Assembly: GCA_002689445.1 (NCBI GenBank)
Contig: NZGC01000070.1
Span: 56,471 to 101,686, forward strand
DNA: 45,216 nt
Reading direction: 5' to 3'
DNA from: Gammaproteobacteria bacterium
GTDB lineage: Bacteria; Pseudomonadota; Gammaproteobacteria; Pseudomonadales; Azotimanducaceae
Below the pieces are notes generated by a model, which was not told the origin of the DNA, searched no databases, and worked only from the letters and a program-made list of their open reading frames with translations. Below, piece by piece: positions 18,954 to 29,065 of this stretch (the first letter of the stretch is position 1; each line of letters starts with the position of its first letter). Made by a program: the position numbers and the translations under genes.

Positions 18954-19997
18954 TCAGCGCAGTGCGGCTGATCGCTCATGGACGAAATCCACTAGCGTTT
19001 TGACATTATCAACTGGGGTTTCGGGAATAATCCCATGGCCTAAATTAAAAATATGTCCAGGCCGGTCACCCACCTCCGTGAGTATTCGATCTGCTTCAGC
19101 CACCACCGCCTCTTGAGTGCCACACAACACGATAGGATCCAGATTGCCCTGGACGGCTGTCGCGCCCGTTTCGTTCCAAGTCGCCATGAGGTCACTACGC
19201 CAGTCTAGGGCTAACACATCCCCTCCAGCTGTGACCATTGCGCTCGACAATGCTGGATTACCTGTACCGAAATGAATGATGGGTACAACGCCTGAAATGC
19301 ACTCGAACAATCGTTGACTATGAGGTTGCACAAACCGGGCAAATTCGCTCGGACCAAGACACCCTACCCAGCTATCAAAAATTTGTAAGGCTTGGACACC
19401 CGCGTCAATTTGCTCTAGCAGGTAATCAATCGCGGCATCGGTGATGCGACGCATCAGCTCGTGCCAAGCCGGGGGATCACCGTACATCAGACGTTTGACG
19501 TGCACATAATTACGTGAGCCTTGGCCTTCTATGGCATAGGATGCCAGCGTGAAAGGCGCGCCACCAAAGCCAATCAAAGGAATATCTGCAGGCAGTTCTG
19601 CGCGAATCAACCCAATGGCTTCTCGAATATAAGGCATGGTATCTCGGGTCGGTAAAACCGCAATATTATCGATATCAGCAAGACTTCTGATCGGGTTTGC
19701 GATCTGGGGACCAACCCCAGGGAGATAATCGAGCTTCAAGCCCATGGGCTCAAGAATCGGCAGTAGATCTGCAAATAAAATGGCAGCGTCAACCCCGAGT
19801 ATACGCTGGGCATCACAGGTGACCTCTGCGGCTAAATGCGGTGTCTTAAAAAAATCTAAGCTCGGTGTATCCCCTTTCACGGCGTGGTACTCAGGCATGT
19901 ATCGGCCCGCCTGTCGGTTCAGCCAGATCGGCGTATAGTCAGTCACCTCCCCTCTACACGCTCGAAGAAAAGGCGCGTTCGCTAACGCATCACTCAT
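18954..19997 (-). CDS. hemE: Uroporphyrinogen decarboxylase
   Basis: Cytosolic haem-pathway enzyme that removes four carboxyl groups from uroporphyrinogen III to give coproporphyrinogen III. The 347-residue TIM barrel shows the N-terminal signature PIWLNRQAGRYMPEY, with the substrate-binding Arg, and ILFADLLPILEPMG. The conserved GFGGAPFTLASY and HFGTGN segments are also present. ATG 19997 is chosen over a frame extending 27 bases further because it gives the usual family N-terminus and has GGAG about ten bases upstream. A TATAAT at 20023-20028 on the minus strand is a likely -10 box. It is convergent with argA. Confidence 0.96.
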   Translation of the reverse strand: MSDALANAPFLRACRGEVTDYTPIWLNRQAGRYMPEYHAVKGDTPSLDFFKTPHLAAEVTCDAQRILGVDAAILFADLLPILEPMGLKLDYLPGVGPQIANPIRSLADIDNIAVLPTRDTMPYIREAIGLIRAELPADIPLIGFGGAPFTLASYAIEGQGSRNYVHVKRLMYGDPPAWHELMRRITDAAIDYLLEQIDAGVQALQIFDSWVGCLGPSEFARFVQPHSQRLFECISGVVPIIHFGTGNPALSSAMVTAGGDVLALDWRSDLMATWNETGATAVQGNLDPIVLCGTQEAVVAEADRILTEVGDRPGHIFNLGHGIIPETPVDNVKTLVDFVHERSAALR

Positions 19998-20022
19998 AAT
20001 TTTTATCTCCGTCGAAACCCGC

Positions 20023-20028
20023 ATTATA
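20023..20028 (-). promoter_or_regulatory. Candidate -10 box for hemE
   Basis: A consensus TATAAT on the minus strand lies 26 bases before ATG 19997. The -35 position is poor. It sits in the 52-base gap between the cyclase stop and the hemE start. Confidence 0.45.
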
Positions 20029-20049
20029 CCGATACTCGGGTAAAAGAGT

Positions 20050-21222
20050 TCATGCCATTAATGCAGACGCCCTAAGGGGCGTCTTTAATCCAGAGATCAT
20101 CAAAGGAGTCCGCGCGCACAGGCGATAGGAGGAATTGAGCAAGCCCGCGAAGTCGCCCGATACAAGAATTTCCCCGGGGCGCGCGAACTGCTCGAGTCGC
20201 GCCGCAACATGCACCGACCGCCCTAATACCGTATAGTCCTGCCTGACTGAGCAGCCAATACTGCCCACAGCGCAGACCCCGGCATGGATTCCTATTCTTT
20301 GATCCAGGGGATTTCCTTCAAGGCGAGTCTGCCAGTCGGCCTGCAAGTCGGCCATCATCGAGCGCATGGCCAGGGCCATGTTGGCACACTGGGAAGCTTC
20401 AAACCCTAAATCTGCACTCGGGTCAGTACCAAACACAATCATTGCGCCGTCCCCAGTAAATTTGTCCAAAAGACTTTGGTGGACAACAGCGATCTGGCCA
20501 ATGCGGGTGATGTAGTCCATCAGCAAGGCGGTAAAGAGCTCATCATTGAGCGCGTCACCCAAGCGAGTCGAATTGACCAGATCGGTAAAACAGATCACAA
20601 CCGGTAACCGAGTGGGCTGAGGATCGAAGACTTCGCTGATGAGCGCCTGGGAAGGGAGGTAGGCACGGGCACGATCAAGACACGCAACCGCTTGAGTTTC
20701 CGCGGCTCGGACTTGTTTGTGCACCTGAGATCTGCGCTGACTGACGCCAATCACCAAACGCGCGGTCATCAACAGCATCAATGACAAGAGGACGAATCCA
20801 AGACTTTCGGTCAAACCTATGTGCGTCAGCCGCAACCATAGAGGCGTTACATTGTGAACCATCACCAAAACCAGCAGCATGCGTATCACTCTGCTGGCGC
20901 CAGTATCGGGTCTGACACACAACATCGACAAGAACGCCATGACCAACATCACAGCCCAAGCGCTAAAGGCTGGTAAGGGAAATAACAATAACGTCAAAGT
21001 GATGAGGACCGTATCCAGAAGAAACACGCTATCCGCACTAGAACGGACACTGCCATCCCACGCCTGAACCAGCCACAGTAAAAGGGGATAGGCGCTCAAG
21101 CTCAAACACCAAGAAAACACGGCGATCGAAGGGTCTTGATCGGAACCGACCATTCCAGCAAGCGCCAGGAAACAGAGTCCACGGCAAACCAGAATGGGGG
21201 TTTCGATCCAAGATTTCTGCAC
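20050..21222 (-). CDS. Membrane-bound class III adenylate cyclase
   Basis: Predicted to make cAMP from ATP. The 390-residue protein has about six hydrophobic helices (residues about 10-160) and a short linker, then a class III cyclase domain (about 205-370). Metal-binding Asp214 is in FTDLVNST and Asp258 in KFTGDG. Lys254 and Asp329 (QDYTVLG) are the pair that selects adenine over guanine. The transition-state Arg342 is present, but the usual Asn four residues before it is His338. That substitution could lower activity. The protein is unrelated to the class I CyaA of enterics. It follows fabV by 75 bases and precedes hemE. Confidence 0.88.
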   Translation of the reverse strand: MQKSWIETPILVCRGLCFLALAGMVGSDQDPSIAVFSWCLSLSAYPLLLWLVQAWDGSVRSSADSVFLLDTVLITLTLLLFPLPAFSAWAVMLVMAFLSMLCVRPDTGASRVIRMLLVLVMVHNVTPLWLRLTHIGLTESLGFVLLSLMLLMTARLVIGVSQRRSQVHKQVRAAETQAVACLDRARAYLPSQALISEVFDPQPTRLPVVICFTDLVNSTRLGDALNDELFTALLMDYITRIGQIAVVHQSLLDKFTGDGAMIVFGTDPSADLGFEASQCANMALAMRSMMADLQADWQTRLEGNPLDQRIGIHAGVCAVGSIGCSVRQDYTVLGRSVHVAARLEQFARPGEILVSGDFAGLLNSSYRLCARTPLMISGLKTPLRASALMA

Positions 21223-21297
21223 CGATCTAGCGTGCGATTAAAACCTTTCTTTGTCTGTACGCCTTCTCGGCAAAGACTGTGCGAACGGGGTCGTCAA

Positions 21298-22488
21298 TCA
21301 GCCAAAGACTAAGGCCATGCCAACTTCGGGATCTTCTTCCGCAGCATAATCCACACCTTCAATTGCAAAGCCATGCAAATTGAGAAACGCTTGTTGGTAC
21401 GCTGTAAAGTCGGCCAATTGGTTCAAGTTTTCGGGCGTGATCTTTCCCCAATGGGTTTTGACGTATTCTTGAATATCCGCCGCCAACTCCCAATCATCCA
21501 TGCGAATCCTTCCCGCCTCATCACGTCGCTGGTTGCCGTTGAACAGCTGGGTTCTGAAAAGGCGATCGACTTGTTCCAAGCAGCCCTCATGCGTCCCAGC
21601 AGCTTTCATCGCTTTAAACAACAGCGAGAGGTAGACACTCATCCCAGGGATCGCAGACGCCGCTTGGGTCAATAGGCCTTTCATGACAATCACATCCGCA
21701 CGTCCACCCTGGCGCTTGAGTTGCTCGTTAATGGCGCCAGCGGCTCGATCAAGATCTTCTTTTGCACGCCCAATGGTGCCGTGATAATAAATCGGCCAAG
21801 TGACCTCGCTACCCAGATAAGTGTAATTCGTGGTCAAGAAATCATCAGCCAAAACGTCCGCAGCCGATAATTGTTCAATCCAATCTTCCCAGTCCTCTCC
21901 ACCCATCACCTTCACCGTCGCCGCAATTTCTTCCTCGCTGGCCGGCTCGAGCGCTAAGCTGCGCAGTTCTTGGGTCTTGAAATCTATCGTTGCCCCGCTA
22001 AAGGGTTCACCAATGGGTTTTAACACGCTACGAACCGTTTCTCCCGATGCTAGGGTTCTTGCCGGCGCGGCAAGGGAGTAGACCACCATATCCACCTTGC
22101 CCCAATCCGCTCGAATCGTTTCAATGACAGCTGTCTTCATGTCTTGGGAGAAGGCGTCACCATTAAAGTCCTTCGCATACAACCCGGCTTTGCCCGCAGC
22201 CTCGGCAAAGGCAGCAGCCTTATACCAACCCGGAGAGGCAGTCCGGCCCTTTAATGCAGGGCGCTCGAAAAAGACCCCCAGGGTTTCGGCACCGCCACCG
22301 AAGGCACCAACGATGCGCGTTGCCAAGCCATATCCTCCGGATGCACCGATGATTAAGATCCGCTTGGGTGTCTTTTCAATGGGTCCACCCGATCGCACTT
22401 GTTGAATTTGCTGGGCCACATCTAAAGCGCATCCCGTGGGATGTGCTGTGGTGCACAGAAACCCTTTGATTTTGGGTTCTATAATCAT
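21298..22488 (-). CDS. fabV: Trans-2-enoyl-CoA/ACP reductase FabV
   Basis: NADH-dependent enoyl reductase of fatty acid synthesis, the isoform that is insensitive to triclosan. The 396-residue length is right for FabV and much longer than FabI. The Rossmann loop is IIGASGGYGLATRI near residue 47. The catalytic Y-X8-K motif is Tyr234 to Lys243 in YYHGTIGRAK. The C-terminal DFTAYQQAFLNLHGF segment is also family-typical. Its start overlaps the lgt stop in an ATGA, so the two are co-translated. No FabI is seen in this window. Confidence 0.96.
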   Translation of the reverse strand: MIIEPKIKGFLCTTAHPTGCALDVAQQIQQVRSGGPIEKTPKRILIIGASGGYGLATRIVGAFGGGAETLGVFFERPALKGRTASPGWYKAAAFAEAAGKAGLYAKDFNGDAFSQDMKTAVIETIRADWGKVDMVVYSLAAPARTLASGETVRSVLKPIGEPFSGATIDFKTQELRSLALEPASEEEIAATVKVMGGEDWEDWIEQLSAADVLADDFLTTNYTYLGSEVTWPIYYHGTIGRAKEDLDRAAGAINEQLKRQGGRADVIVMKGLLTQAASAIPGMSVYLSLLFKAMKAAGTHEGCLEQVDRLFRTQLFNGNQRRDEAGRIRMDDWELAADIQEYVKTHWGKITPENLNQLADFTAYQQAFLNLHGFAIEGVDYAAEEDPEVGMALVFG

Positions 22489-23318
22489 GACGCTTTCCTT
22501 TTTTTACGGCCTTTGATGTCGGGATCAGGTGCGGTTGTTGTGATGCCCAAAAGATCAGGGACAGCGATCAACACAAGCCCTAATAATACCATAGGCAAAC
22601 ACAAGATCTGGCCTTGCGTCATCCAGCCAAATGCCATAAACCCCATGTGAGGGTCGGGTGCGCGGAAGAATTCCGTCAGCCAGCGAAAGCTTCCGTAGAG
22701 CAGCAAAAAGGCGCCGGAGGTGGCGGCCACCCGTGGCCTGCGAATCGCGACGGCATACACAAGGAGAAACAGTACCGGTCCTTCAAGCGTCATTTGGTAC
22801 AAGCTTGATGGGTGTCGACCCACAACATCCCCTGGATAGATCATCGCCCAGGGTACGTCCGTTACCCGGCCGGGCAACTCAGCGTTGATAAAATTACCGA
22901 TTCGACCCAGACCCAACGCCAAGGGAGCACCCGGAGCGACAAAGTCCGCCACTTCAATGAAACGTCTCTGATGCCGATGCGCATATAGGGCCAACGCAGC
23001 GATAACCCCGAGCAGCCCACCATGAAAGGACATCCCTCCTTGCCAAATTTTCAGAATCATCAGAGGGTTATCGAGGAACTGCTCAAAACCATAAAACAAG
23101 ACATAGCCCATACGCCCGCCGAGAATCACACCAAAGACGCCATAAGAAATTAAGTCCCAGAGCTGTTCTTTACGCCACGTTTGGCGTTGTGCGTCGCTCA
23201 AACTCAGGAGAATCCGCCAGCAAATCAAAAACCCCACCAAATAGGTCACGGCATACCAATGGATATTGAAGGGTCCAAGCGACACCGCCACCGGGTCAAT
23301 GACTGGATATTCAATCAT
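22485..23318 (-). CDS. lgt: Prolipoprotein diacylglyceryl transferase
   Basis: Inner-membrane enzyme that transfers diacylglycerol from phosphatidylglycerol to the lipobox cysteine of prolipoproteins. The 277-residue protein has several transmembrane segments. The Lgt signature GLGRIGNFINAELPGR is present, and GGMSFHGGLLGV carries the conserved His. The C-terminus ends in a basic tail coded by an A-rich run. ATG 23318 has an AAGGG ribosome site. It is divergent from the NRDE gene and leads the lgt-fabV pair. In Pseudomonas lgt lies near an NRDE gene, ptsP and rppH, as here. Confidence 0.96.
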   Translation of the reverse strand: MIEYPVIDPVAVSLGPFNIHWYAVTYLVGFLICWRILLSLSDAQRQTWRKEQLWDLISYGVFGVILGGRMGYVLFYGFEQFLDNPLMILKIWQGGMSFHGGLLGVIAALALYAHRHQRRFIEVADFVAPGAPLALGLGRIGNFINAELPGRVTDVPWAMIYPGDVVGRHPSSLYQMTLEGPVLFLLVYAVAIRRPRVAATSGAFLLLYGSFRWLTEFFRAPDPHMGFMAFGWMTQGQILCLPMVLLGLVLIAVPDLLGITTTAPDPDIKGRKKRKAS

Positions 23319-23381
23319 CCCTCAGCCCTTGTTGCTTCTGGTATCATCCCGACTCTCCTTTAGTGTGGACCTTAGCGACTT

Positions 23382-24092
23382 ATGTGTTTGATCCTGTTCG
23401 CCTATCAACCGAATAACCAACACCGCCTGATCGTCGCCGCCAATCGCGATGAATTCTACGGGAGACCTTCGGATTCTGCCAAGTTTTGGGAAACAGCACC
23501 GCAAATGCTCGCCGGCCGCGATCTAGAGGCTGGTGGCACATGGCTCGGCGTCGATCGACAAGGACGCTTCGCCGCGGTAACGAATTTCCGCCGCTCAGCC
23601 GCAGATCTCACTAAGACCCGAAGTCGTGGTGATTTAGCCCACCGCTTCCTCGCCCAGAACCTATCCGCGCGCGAGTACTATCACCTGATTTCGCCGAATC
23701 TTGGTGACTACCGCGGATTTAATCTCTTGCTCATGGACGACTCCGGACTCTTCTATGGGAGCAATGAACGCCACGACCTGTTGCGGCTCGAACCTGGGGT
23801 CTACGGCTTATCGAATCAACGCCTCGATTGCGACTGGCCTAAAGTGGTTGAAGGTAAAGCCAAACTCGCCGCCATGGCAGGGCAAACAGACCTCGGTGCG
23901 GAACCTCTGTTAGAACTGCTACTCGACGCAGGTGACGGACGACCTTTTTCCAATAGCTTTATCCAATCAGACGACTATGGGACCTGTGTTTCCACCGCGG
24001 TCCTGATCGAGCACCAAGGCAAGGTTTCTTTCAGCGAGCAAAGTTTTCATCCGGGCGGACTGAGCGGGGACTTAAGTACCTTCAATTTCTAA
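23382..24092 (+). CDS. NRDE (TANGO2-like) family protein
   Basis: A 236-residue protein of the NRDE family, named for the residues in AANRDEFYGRP near residue 20. It begins MCLILFAY; the Cys2 and the fold relate it to Ntn hydrolases. Further family segments are LAGRDLEAGGTWLGV and AVTNFR. Its molecular function is not established; the human relative TANGO2 is linked to lipid and haem metabolism. It is divergent from lgt (63 bases) and convergent with ptsP (7 bases), a neighbourhood shared with Pseudomonas. Confidence 0.92.
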   Translation: MCLILFAYQPNNQHRLIVAANRDEFYGRPSDSAKFWETAPQMLAGRDLEAGGTWLGVDRQGRFAAVTNFRRSAADLTKTRSRGDLAHRFLAQNLSAREYYHLISPNLGDYRGFNLLLMDDSGLFYGSNERHDLLRLEPGVYGLSNQRLDCDWPKVVEGKAKLAAMAGQTDLGAEPLLELLLDAGDGRPFSNSFIQSDDYGTCVSTAVLIEHQGKVSFSEQSFHPGGLSGDLSTFNF

Positions 24093-24099
24093 ACTCACC

Positions 24100-26358
24100 T
24101 TAACGCCTCACCCGAATCAATTGCGAGAGTCCTGCCTCAGCCAATGCCTGATCGGTTGCCTGCTTCACCGCTTGAGCTGAGTCCAGCGCCAATACGTCGG
24201 TCAACAGCTGTTCAGCATCAGACATTGGGAAACTCGTCAGCGCCTTTTTAACGAGCAACAGGTTGGGTGAGTTCATCGAGAGCACAGGGTATCCCATTGC
24301 CATTAACAACAAGGCAGCGCCGGGGTTTCCTGCCATTTCTCCACAAATACCAAAGCCTTTGCCCGCCCGTAACGCCACATCAGCGACGTGCTTTAAAGCC
24401 CGCAATACGGCTGGATGAAACTCTTGATAGAGGCTTGCCACCTGGGTGTTATTGCGATCGACCGCCAGCATGTATTGCACCAAATCGTTGCTACCCACCG
24501 ATAAGAAATCAACTCTTTCAAGAATCGATTCGGCTTGAAAAACCGCCGCCGGCACTTCAATCATGACCCCTAAATCGGGCCTTTGAACTTTGGCCCCCTC
24601 TTCCTCTACTTCTCGAAAACACTGGTCCACTAACTGCTTGGCTTTGTTGACTTCAGTCACGCTACTCACCATGGGCAACATGATCCGCAAATAACAATCA
24701 ATGCCCTCACTGGCGCGAATCATGGCACGAATCTGGGCAATAAAAATTTCGGGGTGATCGAGAGAGACACGGATGCCTCGCCAACCTAGGAAAGGATTAT
24801 CCTCTCGAATGGGGAAGTACGACAGCGATTTATCGCCTCCTATATCCAAGGTCCGCATGGTTACCGGTCTTGGAGAAAAGGCTTGCAAATGTTCACGATA
24901 AATCTGCCGCTGAGCCTCCTCGGTTGGAAAGGTCTCGCTCATCATGTAATGAATTTCAGTCCGGTAAAGACCCACCCCTTCTGCGCCTCGATCTAACGAC
25001 TTCGCAACATCAGTAAACAGACCGGTGTTCACCCAAAGTCGAGTCCGATGGCCATCGGGCGTCTTACAGGACAGCGGCGCTAAGGCCTCTAGATCCCGGG
25101 TTAACGCTTCTTCCTCGTCTGCCAATTTAAGGTATTGCCGTTTCTGGGTGGCCGTTGGCGCCGTCACAATCAGGCCCTGAAACCCGTCAACGATAATTTC
25201 GCCACCATCTATTAGCGGCATGGGCAAATCTTGCACGCCCATCACCGTCGGAACGCCGAGGGCTTCAGCCAGAATGGCCAAATGTGAATTCACCGAGCCT
25301 CTCCCGCACACGATACCTTTCAGCCGCTCCCTGGGAACCGAGGCCAAATCGGAAAGCGACAGATCATCGCCCACCAAAATACTGTCTTTTGGAAAATGGA
25401 GTTTTCGACGATTGCGTTTCTCAAGATGACTGAGCAGTCGGTTGCCAAGCTCTTTGAGATCATTCGCACGCTCACGTAAATAACTGTCAGACATTAATTC
25501 GAATCGCGCTAAATGCGCTTCAATCGTCTGCTTGAGCGCGCCCTGTGCCCATTGACCCTGCTTGATACGGGTAATCACTTCTTTTGGGATCGCGGTATCG
25601 TCGAGCATCATCAAATAGGCATCAAATAATCCCAACGTGTCCTCTTTGACGTCATCCGCCATTTTTTCCGCAATGATTTTAATTTCAGATCGAGTTTCGG
25701 CAACAGAGGCTGTGAACCGATCCACTTCCCGGGCCACATTCCGCACTTTTCGAAAGGGCACCTGTTTTAAGTCCACCGTCGGATAGATGACAATCGCCAC
25801 GCCCCGAGCAACGCCCGGCGCGCCGGGTTTGCCCGAGAAGGTTTTGGATGATTTGCGGCGCTTTACTGCCAGATGGCCCGTCGCTTTGGCATGGGCAATC
25901 AGACCTGCCAACTGCGCTGATAGCGTTACCAGGAACGCCTCTTCGCTCTCATCAAACCGCCTTTTGTCCCGTTGCTGAACCACCAAAACACCCAGCGTCT
26001 GGCCTTGGTGGATGATCGGCACCCCAAGAAACGCGTTGAACGCATCTTCACCAATCTCAGCGATGTACTGATTGCGAGGGTGCTCTGTGACCGATTCCAC
26101 ATTGACAGGTTCGGCTCGTTCAGCAACGTAACCCACTAGACCCTCGCCGGGCCCTAAACTGACCTTCCCGACAACCTGCTGATTGAGCCCTTGAGTCGCT
26201 CTAAAAACATAACGTCCGCGTTTGTCATCCAACAAATAAACGCTGCACACTTCGGTTGCCATCACCTCTCTGACTCGATCGACGGTCGTCGTCAGGGCTG
26301 CGCCTAAATCCGGCGCGGTACCCACCTCTTGCACAACGGAACGAAGGGCTTCAAGCAC
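24100..26358 (-). CDS. ptsP: Nitrogen-type phosphoenolpyruvate phosphotransferase PtsP
   Basis: Enzyme I of the nitrogen phosphotransferase system; it passes phosphate from PEP to NPr (PtsO) in a regulatory relay. The 752-residue protein has an N-terminal GAF domain (residues about 15-155). A PEP-utilising phosphohistidine domain follows, with His359 in NSHLAILAEALGVPTV. The TIM-barrel PEP-binding domain contains ATG-like MRTLDIGGDKSLSYF and the active Cys in GICGEMAGNP. The start is GTG 26358, supported by GGAG upstream and by the N-terminus MLEALRSVVQEV. It overlaps rppH by eight bases, the common rppH-ptsP operon. Confidence 0.96.
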   Translation of the reverse strand: MLEALRSVVQEVGTAPDLGAALTTTVDRVREVMATEVCSVYLLDDKRGRYVFRATQGLNQQVVGKVSLGPGEGLVGYVAERAEPVNVESVTEHPRNQYIAEIGEDAFNAFLGVPIIHQGQTLGVLVVQQRDKRRFDESEEAFLVTLSAQLAGLIAHAKATGHLAVKRRKSSKTFSGKPGAPGVARGVAIVIYPTVDLKQVPFRKVRNVAREVDRFTASVAETRSEIKIIAEKMADDVKEDTLGLFDAYLMMLDDTAIPKEVITRIKQGQWAQGALKQTIEAHLARFELMSDSYLRERANDLKELGNRLLSHLEKRNRRKLHFPKDSILVGDDLSLSDLASVPRERLKGIVCGRGSVNSHLAILAEALGVPTVMGVQDLPMPLIDGGEIIVDGFQGLIVTAPTATQKRQYLKLADEEEALTRDLEALAPLSCKTPDGHRTRLWVNTGLFTDVAKSLDRGAEGVGLYRTEIHYMMSETFPTEEAQRQIYREHLQAFSPRPVTMRTLDIGGDKSLSYFPIREDNPFLGWRGIRVSLDHPEIFIAQIRAMIRASEGIDCYLRIMLPMVSSVTEVNKAKQLVDQCFREVEEEGAKVQRPDLGVMIEVPAAVFQAESILERVDFLSVGSNDLVQYMLAVDRNNTQVASLYQEFHPAVLRALKHVADVALRAGKGFGICGEMAGNPGAALLLMAMGYPVLSMNSPNLLLVKKALTSFPMSDAEQLLTDVLALDSAQAVKQATDQALAEAGLSQLIRVRR

Positions 26359-26848
26359 GTTGCTGATCTCCGGAAAAACAACGCTTTAACGCCGGTGCGA
26401 GTTCTTTTAATGCGCCTCGATAGGCCTCGCGTTTGGGTGCCCAAACTTGACCCACCGGATACCAATAGGACACCCAAGCCCAGTCATCGAATTCCGGCTG
26501 AGCATGACCATCTAAAACAAAGGTATGGTCATCGTTATGCAGCTTTAACAAGCAATACTTTTGCTTTTGACCCACAAACCCTGACTGGTTATGTTTCAAC
26601 ATGTGTTTGGGTAAACGATATCGGTACCAGTGCTTTGTCACGGCCAAACAGGTCACCTGATGCTCAGCCAAGCCCGTTTCTTCTTGCAGTTCGCGATACA
26701 TCGCCGTCTCTACGGATTCGCCGGACTCAAGACCGCCCTGGGGAAACTGCCAGGCGGCTTGATGCACCCGTTTACCCCAAAATACTTGGCCCTGACTGTT
26801 TGCGATGACGATACATACGCAAGACCGATATCCGTTTTGATCAATCAT
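26351..26848 (-). CDS. rppH: RNA pyrophosphohydrolase
   Basis: Nudix hydrolase that removes the 5' pyrophosphate from transcripts and so starts RNase E-dependent decay. The 165-residue protein has a complete Nudix box at residues 38-60 (GGLESGESVETAMYRELQEE and TGL). The N-terminal MIDQNGYRSCVCIVI and the central WAWVSYWYPVGQV match RppH rather than other Nudix enzymes. It is the first gene of the rppH-ptsP pair and is divergent from the HAD phosphatase gene. Confidence 0.96.
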   Translation of the reverse strand: MIDQNGYRSCVCIVIANSQGQVFWGKRVHQAAWQFPQGGLESGESVETAMYRELQEETGLAEHQVTCLAVTKHWYRYRLPKHMLKHNQSGFVGQKQKYCLLKLHNDDHTFVLDGHAQPEFDDWAWVSYWYPVGQVWAPKREAYRGALKELAPALKRCFSGDQQRA

Positions 26849-26943
26849 ATTAATTTGTTCCAGAACCCTCTATGCTTTGCCCCGAAGCCTTTGTGCTCTC
26901 ACCTATAGCACGCTTTTTCAACCTAAGCGACCGGAGAAATCTT

Positions 26944-27603
26944 TTGAGACTCGCAATATTCGATCTAGATGACACCTTGATCGCGGGTGACAGTGATCAT
27001 GCCTGGGGCGCCTTTCTTGTCGCCAAAGGTTTGGTCGACGGTGAAGATTTTGAAGCCCAAAACGACAAGTTTTACCAGCAATATCAAGCCGGTTGCCTTG
27101 ACGTTACGGCGTACCTCAGCTTTGCGTGTGCTCCGCTTGCGCGCTTTGACCTTCCTACCCTAACCGCTTTGCACGCAGAATTCATGCGAACCATCATCGA
27201 ACCCATGATGCTCGAAAAAGCTCGCGCCCTCATCGCAGAACATCAACGCGCGGGCGACTACACGATGATCATTACCGCAACACTTGATTTTATCACCCAA
27301 CCGATCGCCCATGCCTTCGGGATCGAAACGTTACTGGCGCCCATTGCGGAGCAAACGAGCAGCGGCTATACCGGCCAAGTTGTGGGCACACCCACCCTCG
27401 GTCACGGTAAAGTGGAGCGTCTTAACGAATGGCTACAGGGACAAGCTCTTAATCTGACTGGCAGTACCTTTTATTCGGACAGTCACAATGACATTCCTTT
27501 ACTGACTGTCGTGGATCATCCCGTTTGTGTGGATCCGGACCCCACCTTATCCGCCCATGCCAAGATTGAAGGCTGGCCCAGCATCACTTTACGTTCGCCT
27601 TAA
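26944..27603 (+). CDS. HAD-IB family phosphatase
   Basis: A 219-residue HAD hydrolase of the phosphoserine phosphatase-like subclass IB. The nucleophile motif is [13 protein letters not shown]. Later motifs are [10 protein letters not shown] and [11 protein letters not shown], the latter with the metal-binding Asp. TTG 26944 is the best start: it gives [12 protein letters not shown] and has GGAG seven bases upstream. An ATG at 26872 would add 24 residues without family support. In Pseudomonas the homologue beside rppH is reported, as I recall, to be a histidinol-phosphate phosphatase, so that role is possible here but unproven. It overlaps the gcvPB stop by four bases. Confidence 0.85.
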   Translation: MRLAIFDLDDTLIAGDSDHAWGAFLVAKGLVDGEDFEAQNDKFYQQYQAGCLDVTAYLSFACAPLARFDLPTLTALHAEFMRTIIEPMMLEKARALIAEHQRAGDYTMIITATLDFITQPIAHAFGIETLLAPIAEQTSSGYTGQVVGTPTLGHGKVERLNEWLQGQALNLTGSTFYSDSHNDIPLLTVVDHPVCVDPDPTLSAHAKIEGWPSITLRSP

Positions 27604-29065
27604 GCCGAAACGACCTCGTCGGTCCACGCAAGGTCTAAATCTCTAGCCGCTTTGACATCGTCTAACCGGGTAACCGGCAATGTGTGGGGTGCCGATCGAA
27701 CTCGATCCGGTTCTGCGCCGATCTCTTCCGCGATACGAGCCATCGCCTCGACGAATCCATCGATCTCAGCCTTGGATTCAGTTTCCGTCGGCTCGATCAG
27801 CAAACACTCGGGGATCAGCAATGGAAAGTAGGTTGTTGGCGCATGTACGCCGTAATCCAATAAGCGCTTAGCCACGTCCATCGCTGTCACTTGGTGGTGT
27901 TTCGCTTGCTTGGCCAAGGTGACAATAAACTCATGGGTCGCTCGTCGGTTGGGGAAAGCCAGATCAAAACCCACCTCGGTCAGCCTTTTGGCCAAGTAAT
28001 TGGCATTCAGCGTTGCAAAAGCACCCACCCGCTCCATGCCGGCTCCGCCCAATAACCGCGCATAGGCGTACGCCCTTAATAATATCGCCGCATTACCCAT
28101 AAACCCCGATAGTCGTCCAATCGTGTCCGGCAGGTCCTTTTCGGTTAGCCATCGGTACTCGCCTGTGCTGCTCTTGCCCACGGTTGGCGTTGGCAAAAAT
28201 GGGAGTAAGCGCTCGCTTACTCCCACAGGACCAGAGCCCGGACCACCACCGCCATGTGGCGTTGCAAAAGTCTTGTGGAGGTTCATGTGCAGTACATCAA
28301 AACCCATATCACCCGGCCTGACTTTACCCAAGATGGCATTGAGATTGGCGCCGTCGTAGTACAACAACCCTCCCGCCTCGTGAACCGTCTCGGCGATTTC
28401 GGCAATCTGACGCTCGAACACGCCGCAGGTCGAGGGATTGGTCATCATCAGACCGGCCGTTCGCGGGCCAACGACGGCCTTGAGTGCAGCAAGGTCGACA
28501 TCCCCGTCTTCGGTGACAGGGATTTCTCTCACAACAAATCCACACATCACTGCGGTCGCCGGATTGGTGCCGTGAGCAGCCTCTGGCACGAGAATCTCTA
28601 CGCGCTCATGATCGCCACGTTTTTGGTGGTAGGCACGAATCATCGCCACGCCAGCAAATTCTCCCTGAGCACCTGCCATGGGTGTCAGCGAAACCGCTTT
28701 CATACCCGTTAAATCTCGTAAGTACCCTTGAAGTTCATAAAGACATGCCAAGTAACCTTGGCTCTGTGCCTCAGGTGCTAACGGGTGACGATTCGAAAAA
28801 CCCGCTAAGTTTGCGGCCGCCGCTGCACCGCGTGGGTTGTACTTCATCGTGCAGGAGCCGAGCGGATAAAACTGACGATCAATCGCAAAATTTTTGGCAG
28901 AGAGATTGGTGTAATGCCTTACCACCTCTAATTCTGAAACCTCCGGCAACTTAGCAGGTTCGGCTCTCAAAAAAGCCTCCATCTCGGGTGCGAGGGCCTC
29001 TATGGCGCTACGAGTCTCTACCTGCTGTGCCCCAGCCGATCGACCCTCCCGACTTCTTTCAAAGA

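Noticed and set aside
22499-22505. Run of seven T in the lgt C-terminal coding sequence as a programmed frameshift
   Set aside because: Slippage would affect only the last few residues of Lgt, so it is most likely ordinary Lys codons.
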